Source of the DNA: Fagopyrum homotropicum
Taxonomy: Eukaryota; Streptophyta; Magnoliopsida; Caryophyllales; Polygonaceae
Reading direction: 5' to 3'
DNA length: 64,000 nucleotides
Assembly (NCBI GenBank): GCA_033239125.1
Contig: BSWB01000008.1
Location: forward strand, 464,001 to 528,000
The notes beneath the pieces were generated by a model. It did no database searches, was not told the DNA's origin, and worked only from the letters and a program-made list of their open reading frames with translations. Positions within the stretch are counted from its first letter, which is position 1; each line of letters opens with the position of its first letter. This document shows, piece by piece, positions 34,601-48,001 of the stretch. A program made the translations under genes and the position numbers.

Positions 34601-35269
34601 TAAAATTTATCATAAGGTTGTAAAAACATTATTAAATAATAATGGTCTATAACGAGCATTTTAATTTCAATTATTATCACCCTATTAAAGATAAGATATG
34701 TGGTAAATGTCCATAATAATCTTTTTATCATAAGGTTGTAAAAACATTATTATATTCTAACATGGTTAAAAGAGTTAAACATACATATAATAAATTTTGA
34801 TTCAAATAAGATTTCACTATAATTCTAAAAAGTCATTTTTATATATTATAATTTACTATGCATATTAAATACTATAGGTCTATAACGAGTTTTTTAATTT
34901 CAATTCTTATCATCCTATTAAGGATAAGTTATGTGGTAAAGTCTTAATATAAGTTCTCATTAAATAAATAATGATGGTAATGGAAATGGGAGAATTTGAC
35001 ATACTAGGCTTTTTTGAGTTTTTGTTTAAGAAAGTATACCCCAAATTTTTTACCACTTTCATTTAATAGTAGGTAAAAGTTATTAACCCTTCTATTTAGA
35101 AAGAAATAAGGGCAAATTTGATAAGTAGGCTTTATTAAGAAATAGAGATACTAAGTAGGCTTTTTTATATTTTCCATCAACAAAATATACCCAAAACCAT
35201 ATTTACCGTTCAAGGGCTAATTAATTACCATAATAGTTAGGTAAATCCCCTCTTTCTCTCTCTTTTCTG

Positions 35270-36475
35270 TTACAATCAAAGAAACCCAATCTGGTTTCTT
35301 CTCCTCCTATCGATCTCGATCTCAAAATCCACTTTTCTCCTCCTCTCGATCTCGATCTCAGAATCCAATCTTCTCCTCCTTCGATCTTGCCCTTCTCGCA
35401 AGCTTCTCTGGTATCACAATTATCGATCTATTTTCTCTCTTATCTCTCACAATCGACATCGATCGAGTAATCTTCTCTCGTATCAATCAATCAAACACCA
35501 GAAACGAATACAACGCAATCGACTTGTGATCCAAGACTTCAAATACCAGAGTTCGCTTCGATCTAACAGGTATCTCTCTAATAATATTCTACTCTCTCTC
35601 TCTCTCGCCATCTTCTTCAGTATTATTCTGGTATTTTGTTCACCATTGTGAAATTTTAATCAGATTCTTGTATTTCTGGTATAAGGTATCGTCAGATTTG
35701 ATTTTGTTTTAAATTATGTTTCTGGTATGTTTCTGGTATGTTTCTGGTATGAATGAGTGTGTTACGATTTTGGTATGAACATTGTTGCTAGTTTGTTTTC
35801 TTAATTCTGATATGAAAAAATGAGTTCTGGTATCATTAATTCTCTGGTATTTGTCGCGTTGTGCATAATTATGGTATACTTGAACGTCTGGTATACAAGA
35901 TCTTTTGGTATTTATGTTCTTGTGCATAATTCTGGTTTACTTCAACGTCTGGTATACTTGAACTTCTAGTATTTGTGGTGTTGTGCATAATTCTGGTATC
36001 AATCGATGAGTTCTGGTATACTCTCATTTGTAGTATGATAATTGTTTTTTTGGTATCATTAATACTCTGGTATTTGTGTGTTATGCATAATTCTGGTATG
36101 AATTAATGAGTTCTGGTATAATCTCCTTTGTAGTATGATAATTATCTTTCTGGTATCATTAATTCTGGTATCAATTAATGAGTTCTGGTATAATCTCTTT
36201 TGTAGTATGCTAATTGTCTTTCTGGTATCATTACTTCTCTGGTATAATGAATTGAACGACTTTTGGTATACTTAAACTTCCTGGTATTTGTGATGTTGTG
36301 CATAATTCTGGTATACTTTAACTTCTGGTATACTTGAACTTCTGGTATTTGTGGTGTTGTGCATAATTCTGGTATACTTTAACTTCTGGTATTTGTGATG
36401 TTGTGCATAATTTGGTATACTTTTAACTTCTGGTATACTTATAATAGTTTTTTTCTGGTATATATAGAACTTGTT
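35270..36475 (+). promoter_or_regulatory. 5' leader and long first intron of the MULE 2 transposase gene, CTGGTAT array
   Basis: The stretch 35270-35570 is a pyrimidine-rich leader with repeated CGATCTCGATCTC and TTCTCCTCCT. A good donor, AACAG|GTATCT at about 35570, starts an intron that ends just before the start codon at 36480. The intron is an array of TTCTGGTAT: I counted 27 exact CTGGTAT in about 850 bp plus about ten one-base variants. Larger units such as 'TTTGTGGTGTTGTGCATAAT-TCTGGTATAC' repeat several times between 35850 and 36420. The donor and leader assignment is inferred; the array is directly visible. Confidence 0.75.
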
Positions 36476-36479
36476 AGCC

Positions 36480-39412
36480 ATGACTCAGTTACAAATTGTA
36501 GTTTATTGTGGAGGAGAGTGGAAATCTGTGGGAAATGAATGGACATATTTAGGGGATAAAGTAGTGTGCAAACCCATCACTGTGGGAGATCCAGTTAGCA
36601 TACCAGAAATTAGGATGTTGATTGTCAAACGTTTTCAAGTAGATGAGACAGTGAACAAATTGGAACTTACATACAAGAATACCTTAAATAAAGCGTTGTA
36701 ACCGTTTGATATTGAGACGGTAGAAGATTTCGAGGATTTTGTTGAAGTTAATCAATTGACTCAACCATGCTGGAGTGTGCCATTGTGTGTGAGATTAAAG
36801 TCTACAATTATTATACCAGAAATTGAAGAAATTAATGAATATCATCCACACACTGCCATTGTTCCTGCTCCCAATATGACTGAAATAGAAACAGAGAATA
36901 GTTATGCAATCACTGAAGTTGAACCTGAAGAAACTCAATGGGGTCTTAAGCTTGGTCAAAAGTTCAAGGATAAAAACGCAGTGAAAAATGCATTGTGTTT
37001 GAATGCTGTTGCCGAATGTACACAATACAGAATAACAAAGTCTATCAAGCTTGCTATTCTTGCGCGATGTCTGGATAAAGATTGTAAGTGGCGCGTGCGG
37101 TTCTCAAAAATCAAGAAATCGAAAGTGTTTACACTAACAAAGTATGCCAGAGAGCACACTTGTTCATTCCATACCAGAAGAAATTATCGCAGAAAGGTCT
37201 CATATCCTGTCATTGCTGAAATAGTTGCAAAAATGTAAGTCCATTGCTTATTATCACATATAATATTCAATTCTATATTTTTTTTCTTCCATTCTGGTAT
37301 GAAATACATTCAAATCATATTGTTTATGTTATTCAGGTATGCTAATACACATAAACTCCCCGAGTCTAAGACAATTATTGGAATTTTGAGAAATGAGCAT
37401 TGTTTAGAAGCTAGCTACTGGAAATGTTGGATGGCACAAGAGGCTGTTAAGGACAATATAAGAGGAACAAATGAAGAGAACTACAAGGGTGTGCCGGTGT
37501 ACTTACATCGATTGCAAGAGGCAAATCCGAACACTATTGTAGCACTGCAATTGGATGATGAAAACAAATTCAAGTATGTCTTCTTTGCTTTGGGATAATC
37601 AATCAAAGGATATTCAGTAACGAGAAAGGTATTATCCTTGTTCTGGTATGTAATAAAGTAATGCCTCTGGTATTATCAATTATGCATGAATGATATAGAT
37701 TCTGGTAGTTATGTTGTGTTTCTGGTAAGTAGTATAATTATCTTTCTGGTATGCTCTTTTCTGGTTTGTATAACTAGTGTCTAGTATTGTTAGATAAATG
37801 TACTTCTGGTAATATCATTTCTCTTATAATTTCAACCTCAGCTTCTAGTATAGGATTATATATTTGAACAATTAAGTTTCTGGTATGACTATTATCCATT
37901 TCTGGTATACTAGAAAACTAATTGATTTTTGGTTGTTGTTGTTTAAGGTCATATTAGTTGACGGAACATTTTTAAAAGGACGATATGGTGGGGTGCTATT
38001 GCTTGCAGCAGCGCAAGATGCAAACCAACAAATATACCCCCTAGCATTTGCAATTGTTGACCGTGAATGTGATGACTCGTATGATTTCTTCTTCTATCAT
38101 ATACACAAGTTTGTCCCTGATACCGAGGAACAACTATTTATATCGGACAGACACATGTCAATCAAGAATGGTATTGCTAAGCACTACACAAAAGCATCTC
38201 ATGGAGTTTGCATGTACCACTTGAAAGGGAACATCAAGAAAAAATCAACCAATAATATAGTTCAACAAATGTTCGTGGATGCGGCTAGGTGCTACAGAAA
38301 GGATAAGTGTCTTGAACTGTTTGAAAATATAAAGATGGTATGCTTATTCTGGTTTTTATTATTTTCTGGTAAGCAATCACATTATGCTTATGGTATTTCA
38401 ATTTTGGTGGTTTATTTCATTTCTGGTATTGTCCCTTCTCTCATTTATAGTGTTTTTGGTATGAATGTTTCTGGTATGAAAGCATGTTAGGTTTGTTGTA
38501 TGAAAATTATAGTTTCTGGTATTAAATTTAATCTCTGGTATGAATCCTGGTATGCTTTTTGTGATCGTTTCTGGTATCATACATGATATGTTTATGGTAT
38601 TCAACATTATTATTGATGAGCAATGATTATGGTATTACCTTTTTCTGGTATTGAAACATGTTAGATGTATGGTATGTTTTTCTGATATTGTATATAACTT
38701 CATGTGTACCTGCTAATGTTTGTAGGAGAAGGTAGTAGTTGCACTACTGTTGGAAGAAATTGGATTTGCTGCTTGGTCCCGAGCTTTTTGCAACGCGAAA
38801 CGTTATAACATCATGACAAGCAACAATGCAGAATGTATAAATAGTGTATTGTGTGATGCAAGAGATTATCCAGTGCTTGCCCTCATTGATGTTATCAGAC
38901 AGACAGTGGGTAGATGGTTTGCAACGCGAAGACAAAGTGCTGAATCATGTACAGAAATGACAACACCAAACGTCGATGCCCTAATACAAGCTAAATATGG
39001 AGAGGCAACAAAGTATGGATGCTATGTGCTTGATGCGAAAAGGTTGTTGTTTGAAGTACAATGGAACCAGGAAAGGGAAGTTGTGTGTTTAGTGGATAGG
39101 AGTTGTACTTGCAAGGAATTTGATATTGAGGAAATACCATGTGTCCATGCAATAGCTGCAACAAAGATGGCGAAAATGAATTTGGCTTCTCTGGTAAGTA
39201 AATATTACAGCACTGAATATTGGAACACAGCATATGAGGAGACAATATACCCAATTGTAGATCATGAGCATTGTGAGATTCCAAGTTGCATTACATCTAT
39301 TGAATGCAACCCTCCAATAAAGAGGAAGAGAACCGGAAGATTGCCTAAAGCTAGGATACAGGGATCAATGGAAGGAAGCAAGAAGAAGAAATGCAGCTGT
39401 TGGGCAGGATAG
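36480..39412 (+). pseudogene. MuDR-type MULE transposase (MULE 2), four exons, decayed
   Basis: I infer exons 36480-37234, 37337-37628, 37948-38337 and 38726-39412, all with GT-AG borders and joining phases. The order is an N-terminal domain ('QIVVYCGGEWK'), the MuDR DNA-binding/zinc region ('LKLGQKFKDKNAVKNAL', 'CKWRVRFSKIKK', 'HTCSFHTRRNYR'), the MULE core with 'VILVDGTFLKGRYGG' (first Asp), 'LFISDRHMSI' (second Asp) and 'GVCMYHLKGN', and a SWIM finger 'CTCKEFDIEEIPCVHA'. Length matches MuDR/Kaonashi transposases. In-frame stops are at 36699-36701 and 37596-37598, and the C-terminal Cys-rich end (KKKKCSCWAG) stops where a zinc knuckle would be expected, perhaps by small insertions. It is probably inactive, though only lightly damaged. 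Confidence 0.88.
37630..38725 (+). repeat. CTGGTAT-rich introns of the MULE 2 transposase gene
   Basis: Introns 2 (about 37629-37947) and 3 (about 38338-38725) are dense in sense-strand CTGGTAT and CTGGTAA words, for example around 37645, 37860-37905 and 38500-38600. Coding exon 3 between them is nearly free of the word, so it tracks introns rather than the whole element. Confidence 0.85.
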
Positions 39413-39459
39413 GCCATAACAAAAAAACTTGCCGAAATCAACCAATGGAGAAAGAATGA

Positions 39460-40130
39460 AGACACATACCAGAAATACTAATTTTGCTTATTTGTCATTA
39501 TTAGATATGTAGAAAACAGTTACTATATAAATATATGTTTGTTTTATGTGTAAATGTCCACTTACCAAAATCAAAACAATAGGTAATAACAAAAACTAAA
39601 TAAAAAAACTCATACCAGAATCAAATAAAAGTATACCATTAGGCTATTTATATGAATACCAGAAAGCATAGGCAAGAAAATCACAACTTGAATGTTTCTG
39701 GTAAACAAATAATCATACCAGAATCAAATATATGAAACAAACTACAAGAAACACATACCAGAAACACATACCAGAAATACTAATGCAATATCTCATACCA
39801 GAAAATCACAAAATAAACATTTCTGGTAAACAATTACTCATACCAGAGGCACATATATGAAAAACAATCATACCAGAAGCATAAAAAATAACAAAGAAAT
39901 ACCAGATATAATCATAACAGAGGGACTTAAATGAAATACCAGAATCCTAAATAGAAACATAAACACTTCTGGTAAAGAAACTATATTAACATAATCACTT
40001 CTGGTAAATAGCAACATAAAAACTTTTGGTAAATTATATTACAAAAGAGTTAATATATTACAACCGAGTCAGTCAATACCAAAATACAAGTTTAGCAAGA
40101 GTCAACTACATCATTTAGGACAGATTAAGT
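39460..40130 (-). repeat. ATACCAGA array between the convergent MULE 2 genes
   Basis: After the transposase stop, the same word appears mainly in the opposite orientation (ATACCAGAA) from 39466 on, about 20 copies to 40080 mixed with CTTCTGGTAA. It runs up to the last exon of the minus-strand Ulp1-like gene. No coding sequence. Confidence 0.85.
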
Positions 40131-40249
40131 TTCAAAGGGACTCTTGGGGTTTCACCCACTCCCTATGGTACAAAATAGAACAGAATTGTTCCCTGAAAGC
40201 TGGAACCCATTCTTGACATATGTTTGACAAATCAGTTCGTCCAGACGAC

Positions 40250-42028
40250 TGTTAGCATGAAATATTGTGATATTTTAGGCACGTTTTCTAAACGTATTTG
40301 ATTCATATTGATAGTCTTTGATTGAACTTTGTGCATATGTGAGCTAGTATTACCTATATTGTCGATATGGATGTCTACACTAGTTCTATGTTGGTTATAG
40401 GTGATTTGGAGCTATTTCCGAACGGAATCGAGCAAAGGAGAGTTGATTTGATATGTCCAAGGATTGAGGACATTCTTAGGAAGCAAATTGGAGTTTTAGC
40501 TTGAGGAATGCACGAGGCTAGGGAAGAATCACGTTCTTGCCCTAAACCACGCTCTAAAATACGGCCGTACTACGAACCACGTTCAGTTCCACGGCCGTGG
40601 AAACCTGCAAGAGAGGCGTGATGCATTCCAGTAACTTACACGGCCGTGGAATACATGGTACAAACCGTGATCTAATCCACGCTCTAAATAGTTTCCACGA
40701 CCGTGATCTTGGCGAATCTTTTCGCCACACTTTGAAGCCACGATCTTTTGAAGATTGGGCCGGGCCGATATTTTATCTTGCCCTATAAAAAGACGGACGA
40801 AGCAAGAATCGAGGATGACTGCTTACGACGGCTGATTCTCGCTTACCCTCATTTATCGACGCTTGGGATCGTTCATCTCTGCTTAGAGAATTTCAACGCC
40901 GTTTGGCCTTCGCTTGGAAGGATTGATCATCCCGTTGGAGATTGAAGTTCGCATCGGGGAATTGCCCTAATCTCGCACTTTTAGTGGAGATTGCTGTTGA
41001 GATCTCCGGATTGGCGGAAGATCGAAGTTTTCGGAAGATTTTACAAGAAGATCTCTCTTCTTGTTTAGGTTCGATTCGGAAAACGGATTGACATCCCGTT
41101 TTCCCTTCTTTCCTAAGGTTGTGATTGTTTGCTTTATTGTGAATCTTTTGACAACATTCGTTCTTGATTGTGACATTGAGATTGGTTTGAAGATTATTGA
41201 AAGTTCTTGAAAGTTTTCATCTTTTTATCTTTTAATTCTTGAATTGATATCAACATGACTGTTATTGGCTAAAAACCCTTAACAATTCTAAGGTGAAGGG
41301 TTGATAGTTGTGGCATAGATGATGATAGATCGATCGCAAACAGATTAGACCCTGAGAGTTAGAGAGAATCGCCGACAACCCTAAATTACGGCCTGTTCTT
41401 GAGTCCACGGCCGTGGAACCTCAAGAACTAACCGTGATTTCCCTTAAGTCCACGAACTTGCTTTTACTTAAATTCAAAGTTAAAGATTTGCTTTAGCTTA
41501 GTTTAGACTTGTCTTTTCTAGGTGGTAGTGAAGCCTCAACAACCTCTACCTCGATTGTGAGTGTCACAACCTCAATCGGTTAAGTTAGTCTTGATCCTTG
41601 GGTTACAAGTTTGGGTATTTGACACTAATTCTCGCCTTTAGAATCTTTCTATATTGAGCCTCAACAACCTGTATAGAGAGTGCCTTGTAGGTGAGTTACA
41701 TAAGGTTTTTGGAACTTCACCGTATGATTACCTTACATTAGTATACCTTTGCATATCTCAACTCTGTCTTTATATCATTAAGTATATCTTGAATCGATTG
41801 CCACAACTGGATACTTGGATCTTTAGGATTGTTGTTTTCCTAATATTTGCAAAACTCTCATATTTACTCACTTGACAACCTGCAATCGGATATGTTCCCA
41901 CCCAAATCCCTGTGTTCGATACTCTGGAATTCTTGCTTAGCTACGTCGATCCGTACACTGCGGGTTCGCTGCTTGATTCTAGTTTTATAAATTTAAAACT
42001 TATTTGCACACACCTCTAGGGGCGAACA
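40250..42028 (+). repeat. 5' LTR of the Athila element, 1779 bp
   Basis: It starts TGTTAGCATGAAA and ends GGGGCGAACA. A palindrome-rich block lies at about 40528-40715 (copies of CCACGGCCGTGG and relatives) and a second at about 41385-41450. Small frames inside (for example at 40748 and 41654) recur in the 3' LTR and are not genes. It is 12 bp shorter than the 3' LTR because one arm of a hairpin near 40688 is missing. Confidence 0.95.
40784..40790 (+). promoter_or_regulatory. Probable TATA box of the Athila LTR promoter
   Basis: CTATAAAAAG follows the palindrome block by about 70 bp and matches the plant TATA consensus. The same sequence is at about 52294 in the 3' LTR. Transcription of the element probably starts about 30 bp downstream; this is inferred. 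Confidence 0.6.
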
Positions 42029-42034
42029 AGTTTT

Positions 42035-42051
42035 TGGCGCCGTTTCCGGGG
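42035..42051 (+). other. Primer binding site, tRNA-Asp type
   Basis: TGGCGCCGTTTCCGGGG begins six bases after the 5' LTR, complementary to the 3' end of plant tRNA-Asp with one visible mismatch (TTTCC where GCC/TTGCC is usual). Confidence 0.88.
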
Positions 42052-42130
42052 ATTTGGTTTCGGCCGAATCCGGTTGCCGGTTGTCAAAGCTTGGGAGCTT
42101 GCTCTCGTTGTTTGATATTTCTTTGAGTGC

Positions 42131-43591
42131 ATGCGCAGGTCTAGGAACACCGAAGATATCTTACCTCTTGATCAAGAGCTAGAGAAAACCTTGAGGCAAA
42201 AGCGCAAGGAAAAGAAGATGGCCGAAGAACACGAACGTGATCTTCAAACGGAGTTGGCAGAAAAGAATGCTCAACTCCAGTGGAACGAGAACCTCCGCCA
42301 GGATGAAATGGATCGTCATCAATCTGAAGTTAGCAAATTGCAGGATGCGATGTTCCAAATGAGGATGGAGTTAAGCGACCTTAAGAATAAGGGAAGCAAG
42401 AAATCCTCAAGGAGGGGATCAAGAACTAGAAGAAGAAACTACTCGTCCACTAATGATAGTGACTCTTCCATGCCACCGTTAGAGGAGATTGATCCCACGA
42501 TCAATATGAATCCTTTCCATCCACAAGGAGCTGTTAATCGCCGCATTCCACCTAGGAATGTGAGAGTCGAACGTGTGGATAATGAGCCAAGAACTCTTGG
42601 CCAGCGGATGGATCCAACACAACAACCACGCCGCTTGGGTGTGAAATTTGATGCTGACGATGTGCAAGGGTTTAGCTTTAACCCTCAAGTTATTACTCTT
42701 GTTCGCCAAAACCAATTTGGCGGTACAAGCGCTGAATCTCCACACCAACACTTGCAAAACTTTGAGTGTATGATGGAGACGATGAGACCGAAGAACGCTA
42801 CTACCAACAGCTATAAGCTCAAACCTTTCTTCTTCTCTTTGAAAGGGAAAGCGTTGTCTTGGTACCAAGCTCTTCCTAATGGGAAACTAGACACGTGGGA
42901 AGACCTTTCCGCGGAGTTTCTCACCAAATTCTTTCCGCCTTCCAAAACGGCGGAACTTAGAGGTAAGATTAGTGCTTTTTCCATGAGACCTAACGAAAGT
43001 TTGTTTCAATCTTGGGAAAGGTTTCAGGACTTGCTCTTGGATTGCCCTCATCATGGCATATCCAAGCTGGCCCTGCTAGAGATCTATTACAAGGGGCTGG
43101 ATGCGGGAACGTAATTCAACCTCCAATCCCTCTCATGTGGAACGTTCATGGACATGAGAAAAGATGACGCTTGGGACTTCATCGAGAAGCAAGCAAGAGT
43201 CATAGAGAAGTATTCCCACCGGAAAGTGGAGGGAAATCGTGTGGAGCAAGAAGCGAAGCTCACACATGAAGCTCAAAATCAGATTTTCTCCCTCAACAAT
43301 GAGATCAAGGAGTTGAAGGAGGCTATCAAGACCAACTTCCCAAAGCAACAAGGGAAGGATGTTGGCTATTTGGGCAACAACAATGGCGGTGATAACACCA
43401 ACCGCAACAACAATAACCGGAACAACAACCGGAATAAAAATTGGAATGGAAACAACAACAACCGGAACAACAATTAGAACAACAATAGGGGTTCAAACAA
43501 CAACAATTGGCGCTCCAATCAACAAAATTCCGGTAACTCCTATCCTTCCAATTCTAATTCACTAACTCCACCTTCCTCTTCCTCTACTCCT
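42131..43591 (+). pseudogene. Athila gag, with two in-frame stops
   Basis: It starts ATG at 42131 (MRRSRNTEDILPLDQ). A Lys/Glu-rich coiled coil (residues ~20-90) and a Ser/Arg patch precede the retrotransposon gag domain (about residues 210-330, with 'FSLKGKALSWYQALP', 'FLTKFFPPSKTAELR' and 'SWERFQDLLLDCPHHGI'). The frame stops at 43112-43114 (TAA) but continues in the same frame with gag-like 'DDAWDFIEKQARVIEKY' and an Asn-rich tract ('NRNNNNRNNNRNKN'), interrupted by TAG at 43475-43477. No frameshift separates it from pol. Gag would form particles in the cytoplasm; the stops prevent a full product unless read through. Confidence 0.9.
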
Positions 43592-46500
43592 TTGAAAAGC
43601 CAGGGGCAATCATCTAATGGAGGAAACAATACGGGAAAGGAGAAGCCCGATCCCATGTTGGAAACGATCTTGGGAAAGCTTCAAGGGTTGGAGAACCGCC
43701 TCATCAAGGTTGATGATCAAGTCTCTAAGGTTGACAAAGCTCAAAAGGTTTTGGAAAACCAAATGTTCAACCACGCGGAGGAAGTTCCTAGAAATCAAGG
43801 GAAACTTTCAGGAAAGACGGAGGACAACCCTAAGGGAAGGGTGATGGCGATTACAACTAGGAGCGGAGTGACTACTACCGATCCGCAGCCTACGTTCGTT
43901 GAAGTCCCCGTAGAGAAGGACAAAGAAAAGGGGAAGGAGAAGGAAGATGTCTATGTTCCTCCTCAAGCTTACAAACCTCCCCTACCATTCCCTCAATCTA
44001 GAGCGCGAGCGCGCCTAGACAAACAATTCGGTAAGTTCATAGAACTCATGAGTAAGCTGCATATTAATATACCATTCATTGATGCTATTGTAGGTATGCC
44101 GGCTTATGGCAAGTTCTTGAAGGAGCTCCTCTCCAACAAGAGGAAGCTAGAAGATTTTGGAGAGGTCAAGATGAGTTCGGATTCTTCGGATCTCATCAAG
44201 ACCATGAAGGAGAAAATGCCCCCAAAGTTGAAAGATCCGGGGTCATTTTGCATTCCCATTGGAGTGGGAGATGTCACATATGACGCTTTATGTGACTTAG
44301 GAGCAAGTGTGAGCATCATACCACTTGCATTATGTAGGAAGATCGGTTTAGGTGATCCTAAACCGGTGAAGATGACGTTATACATGGCGGATCGATCCAT
44401 CACTCGTCCCGTCGGTATTGTAGAAGACGTCCCCGTCAAGATAGGTAAATTCTTTGTTCCCATTGATTTTGTCGTGCTTGACATTCCTGCAGATAGTCCG
44501 GTCCCGATCATACTCGGAAGACCGTTTCTTGCAACTTCCGGCTGCATGGTCGATTGTAAGAATGGAAGACTCGCTTTTGACATTGGAGAAGAGAAGGTGG
44601 AGTTCGTTCTTTCCACTCTAGTGAAGGAGCCGATCTTCGACGAGGATATTTACGATATCCAAGATGAAGAAGGTTTATCTAGGGAAGAGGTAAGTGCGAT
44701 TCTCTTTAACGATCCCTTACAAAAAGTCATTACCATGAGTCTAACAGATGTAGGGGAAGAAGAAGAGTGCAAAGAGGAAATTGAAGCCTTAGAAGCACAA
44801 GAAGAGATGCATGAAGTGGAGTTTGAGAAACTCCATGATGAGGCTGAGAACATTAGAATCCACGGTCACACCCTGTATTCCACGACCGTGGATTTCACAA
44901 CCAAAATCGACCTCCATTCCAGTGGATTACACGGCCGTGGAACATCTGGAGGGCCCGTAATTCTGACCGTGGAAGAGGGCGATCGGCATACTTCTTCAAC
45001 TTCTTTTAATTCTTCTCCTACTCACTCAACACCCTTAGAAACTTCTAAGGAAACGTCGGATGCTCCTCAAGGATCATTGGAAGCTCCGAAAGTGATGGAA
45101 CTCAAACCACTTCCTACTCATCTAAGGTACGCTTTCCTTGGATCTAATTCTACCTTTCCGGTCATTGTTAGCTCCGAACTAAGCATAGATGAACATGAAC
45201 AGCTCATGATTGTCCTTAGGAAATATAGAAAAGCCATAGGCTATACTATTGAGGACTTAGTAGGAATTAAACCCTCCCTATGTATGCATAAGATACTAAT
45301 GGAGGAGGACTTTAGAACTTCAAGACAACCTCAAAGGCGGTTGAATCCGACCATGAAGGAGGTTGTCAAGAAGGAAATTCTTAAACTTCTTGATGCAGGT
45401 ATCATCTATCCTATCTCCGATAGCAAGTGGGTGAGTCCAGTTCAAGTAGTTCCGAAGAAGGGAGGAATGACGGTCATCACCAACAAGAACATCAAACTCA
45501 TTCCTACCCGAACCGTGACTGGATGGCGAATGTGTATAGACTACCGCAAGCTCAACAACACAACGCGGAAGGATCACTTTCCATTGCCATTCATCGATCA
45601 AATGCTTGAAAGGTTAGCACAACATTCACATTTTTGCTACCTTGACGGTTATAGTGGTTTCTTTCAGATTCCGATACATCCGGATGATCAAGAGAAGACC
45701 ACATTCACGTGCCCTTGGGGTACGTTCGCCTATAGGAGAATGCCGTTCGGGCTTTGCAACGCCCCAGCCACCTTTCAACGGTGCATGATGGCCATCTTCT
45801 CCGAATACGTAGAGGAAATCATGGAAGTCTTCATGGACGACTTCTCCGTATACGGTTCCTCTTTTAACGATTGCCTTTCTAACCTTTCTCTTGTTTTGCA
45901 AAGATGTGAAGACACTAACCTAGTTCTTAATTGGGAGAAGTGTCAATTCATGGTTAAGGAAGGAATTGTATTAGGTCACTTAGTCTCTAGTAGAGGGATA
46001 GAGGTAGACAAGGCTAAGATAGAGACCATAGAGAAACTCCCTCCCCCAATTTCGGTGAAAGGGATAAGAAGTTTCCTAGGACATGCTGGATTTTATAGAC
46101 GTTTCATTAAGGACTTTTCTAAGATATCAAAACCTCTCACTAATCTATTGATGAAAGATGCGGTTTTTGAGTTTTTGCAGGAATGTTTGGATGCGTTTAA
46201 CACCATTCGGCAAGCTCTAATTTCAGCACCTATTATCCAACCTCCGGATTGGACTCTCCCCTTCGAGATTATGTGCGATGCTAGTGACGTAGCTATTGGA
46301 GCTGTTCTTGGACAACGAAAGGAAGGGCGAACCCATGCCATATACTATGCTAGCAAGACGCTAGACGAAGCGCAGCTCAACTACGCCACTACAAAGAAAG
46401 AGTTTCTAGCCATTGTCTACGCTATTGACAAGTTTCGCTCTTATCTTGTAGGTGCAAAGGTGATTGTCTACACGGATCATGCTGCGATCCGGTACCTCCT

Positions 46501-48001
46501 TGCGAAGAAAGACGCGAAGCCAAGGCTAATTAGATGGATTCTTCTCCTACAAGAATTCGATCTTGAGATCCGCGACAAGAAAGGCTCGGAAAATTCTGTT
46601 GCGGATCATTTGAGTCGCCTAACACATCTAGAGGACGACCATTTACCCATTGATGACTCCTTTCCGGACGAACACTTACACATCATAGAGGAGTGCATCA
46701 ACGTGATCTCCAAAGGTAACGAACCATGGTTTGCTGATTTTGTTAACTATTTGGTTTGCCAGGAGATACCGCCCGGCCTATCCTACGCACAAAGGAAGAA
46801 GTTCTTTAAGGACGTCCGGCAATACTATTGGAACGAGCCTCTCCTCTTTAAGAGAGGTCCGGATGACATCATTCGGCGATGTGTGCCGGAAGATGAGATG
46901 CAAAGTGTCATCCGCCATTGTCATTCACTACCTTGTGGAGGACACGCTAGTTCGAACAAGACTAGCGCAAAGGTATTGCAATCTGGATTCTATTGGCCTA
47001 CCTTATTTAGAGATGTGCAATCCTTTGTTTCTTGCTGCGATGCTTGTCAAAAAACAAGCAATATTTCTAGAAGGAACGAGATGCCCCTCAACAACATCCA
47101 AGAGGTGGAGATTTTCGACGTTTGGGGAGTCGATTTTATGGGACCATTCCCATCTTCTTGTGGAAACCAATACATACTATTGGCGGTAGATTACGTTTCT
47201 AGATGGGTGGAAGCAATTGCCTCTCCCACAAATGATGCCATGGTGGTGGTCAAGTTCTTCAACAAGACCATCTTCCCGCAATTTGGGACACCAAGGACTA
47301 TCATTAGTGATGGAGGTTCTCACTTCATAGCCCGTCGCTTTGAAGCTCTTCTAGCTAAGTATGGGGTTACTCACAAGATCGCTACCCCTTACCATCCACA
47401 AACGAGTGGACAAGTTGAGATCTCAAATAGGGAGATCAAAAGAATTCTAGAGAAGACGGTTTCAAGGACTAGGAAGGATTGGTCCTTGAAGCTAGATGAT
47501 GCAATATGGGCGTACCGGACTGCGTACAAGACTCCCATAGGAACCACACCATACAACCTTGTGTATGGGAAGTCTTGTCACTTGCCGGTGGAGCTGGAGC
47601 AGAAAGCGTTTTGGGCTATCAAGTGACTGAATTTCGGCATGAAGGAAGCGGGAGAGAAGCGTCTCCTAGACATCAATAAGCTGGATGAACTTCGCTTGAA
47701 CGCCTATGAAAACGCCAAGATCTACAAGGAAAGAGCAAAGCGTTGGCATGATAAGTATATCATTCCAAAGGACCTCAAAGAAGGAGATCAAGTTCTCCTC
47801 TTCAATTCAAGACTTCGCCTCTTTCCAGGTAAGCTTAAATCCCGTTGGACCGGACCTTTTCTAATTAAGCGTATTTTTCCCCATGGTGCAGTTGAAGTAT
47901 GGGGTGAAGCTAGCGGAAGTTTTAAGGTGAACGGCCAACGACTCAAGAAGTATACGCCGGAACTCCAAGCTGAGGAGTTTGCGCCTACCGCACTCGAATA
48001 A
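43592..48001 (+). pseudogene. Athila pol: protease, RT, RNase H, integrase; one in-frame stop
   Basis: An open frame of 1344 codons in the same frame as gag reaches a TGA at 47624-47626 and then continues in frame to 48001. Domains in order: linker with coiled coil; aspartic protease ('ALCDLGASVSIIPLALC', about 44286); a low-complexity acidic linker with palindrome-encoded residues (about 44750-45000); reverse transcriptase ('WRMCIDYRKLN', catalytic 'FMDDFSVYG' at about 45833); RNase H ('IMCDASDVAIGAVL', 'VYTDHAAIRYLL'); integrase with a zinc-binding 'HCHSLPCGGH...CCDACQK' region and core residues in 'VWGVDFMGPF', 'IISDGGSHF' and 'EISNREIKRILE'. The C-terminal part after the TGA has 'LKSRWTGPFLIKRIF'. 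The protein is otherwise complete. Confidence 0.93.

Noticed and set aside
35571..36475. CTGGTAT array considered as a CRISPR-like or satellite array
   Set aside because: The word is short, spacing is irregular, there are no uniform spacers, and it lies in plant nuclear introns; CRISPR does not apply.
40597..41875. Small frames repeated at 52095-53385
   Set aside because: They duplicate because they lie in the two Athila LTRs; no coding evidence.
41881..42130. Possible separate gene before gag
   Set aside because: This is the LTR end, primer binding site and gag leader of the Athila element.
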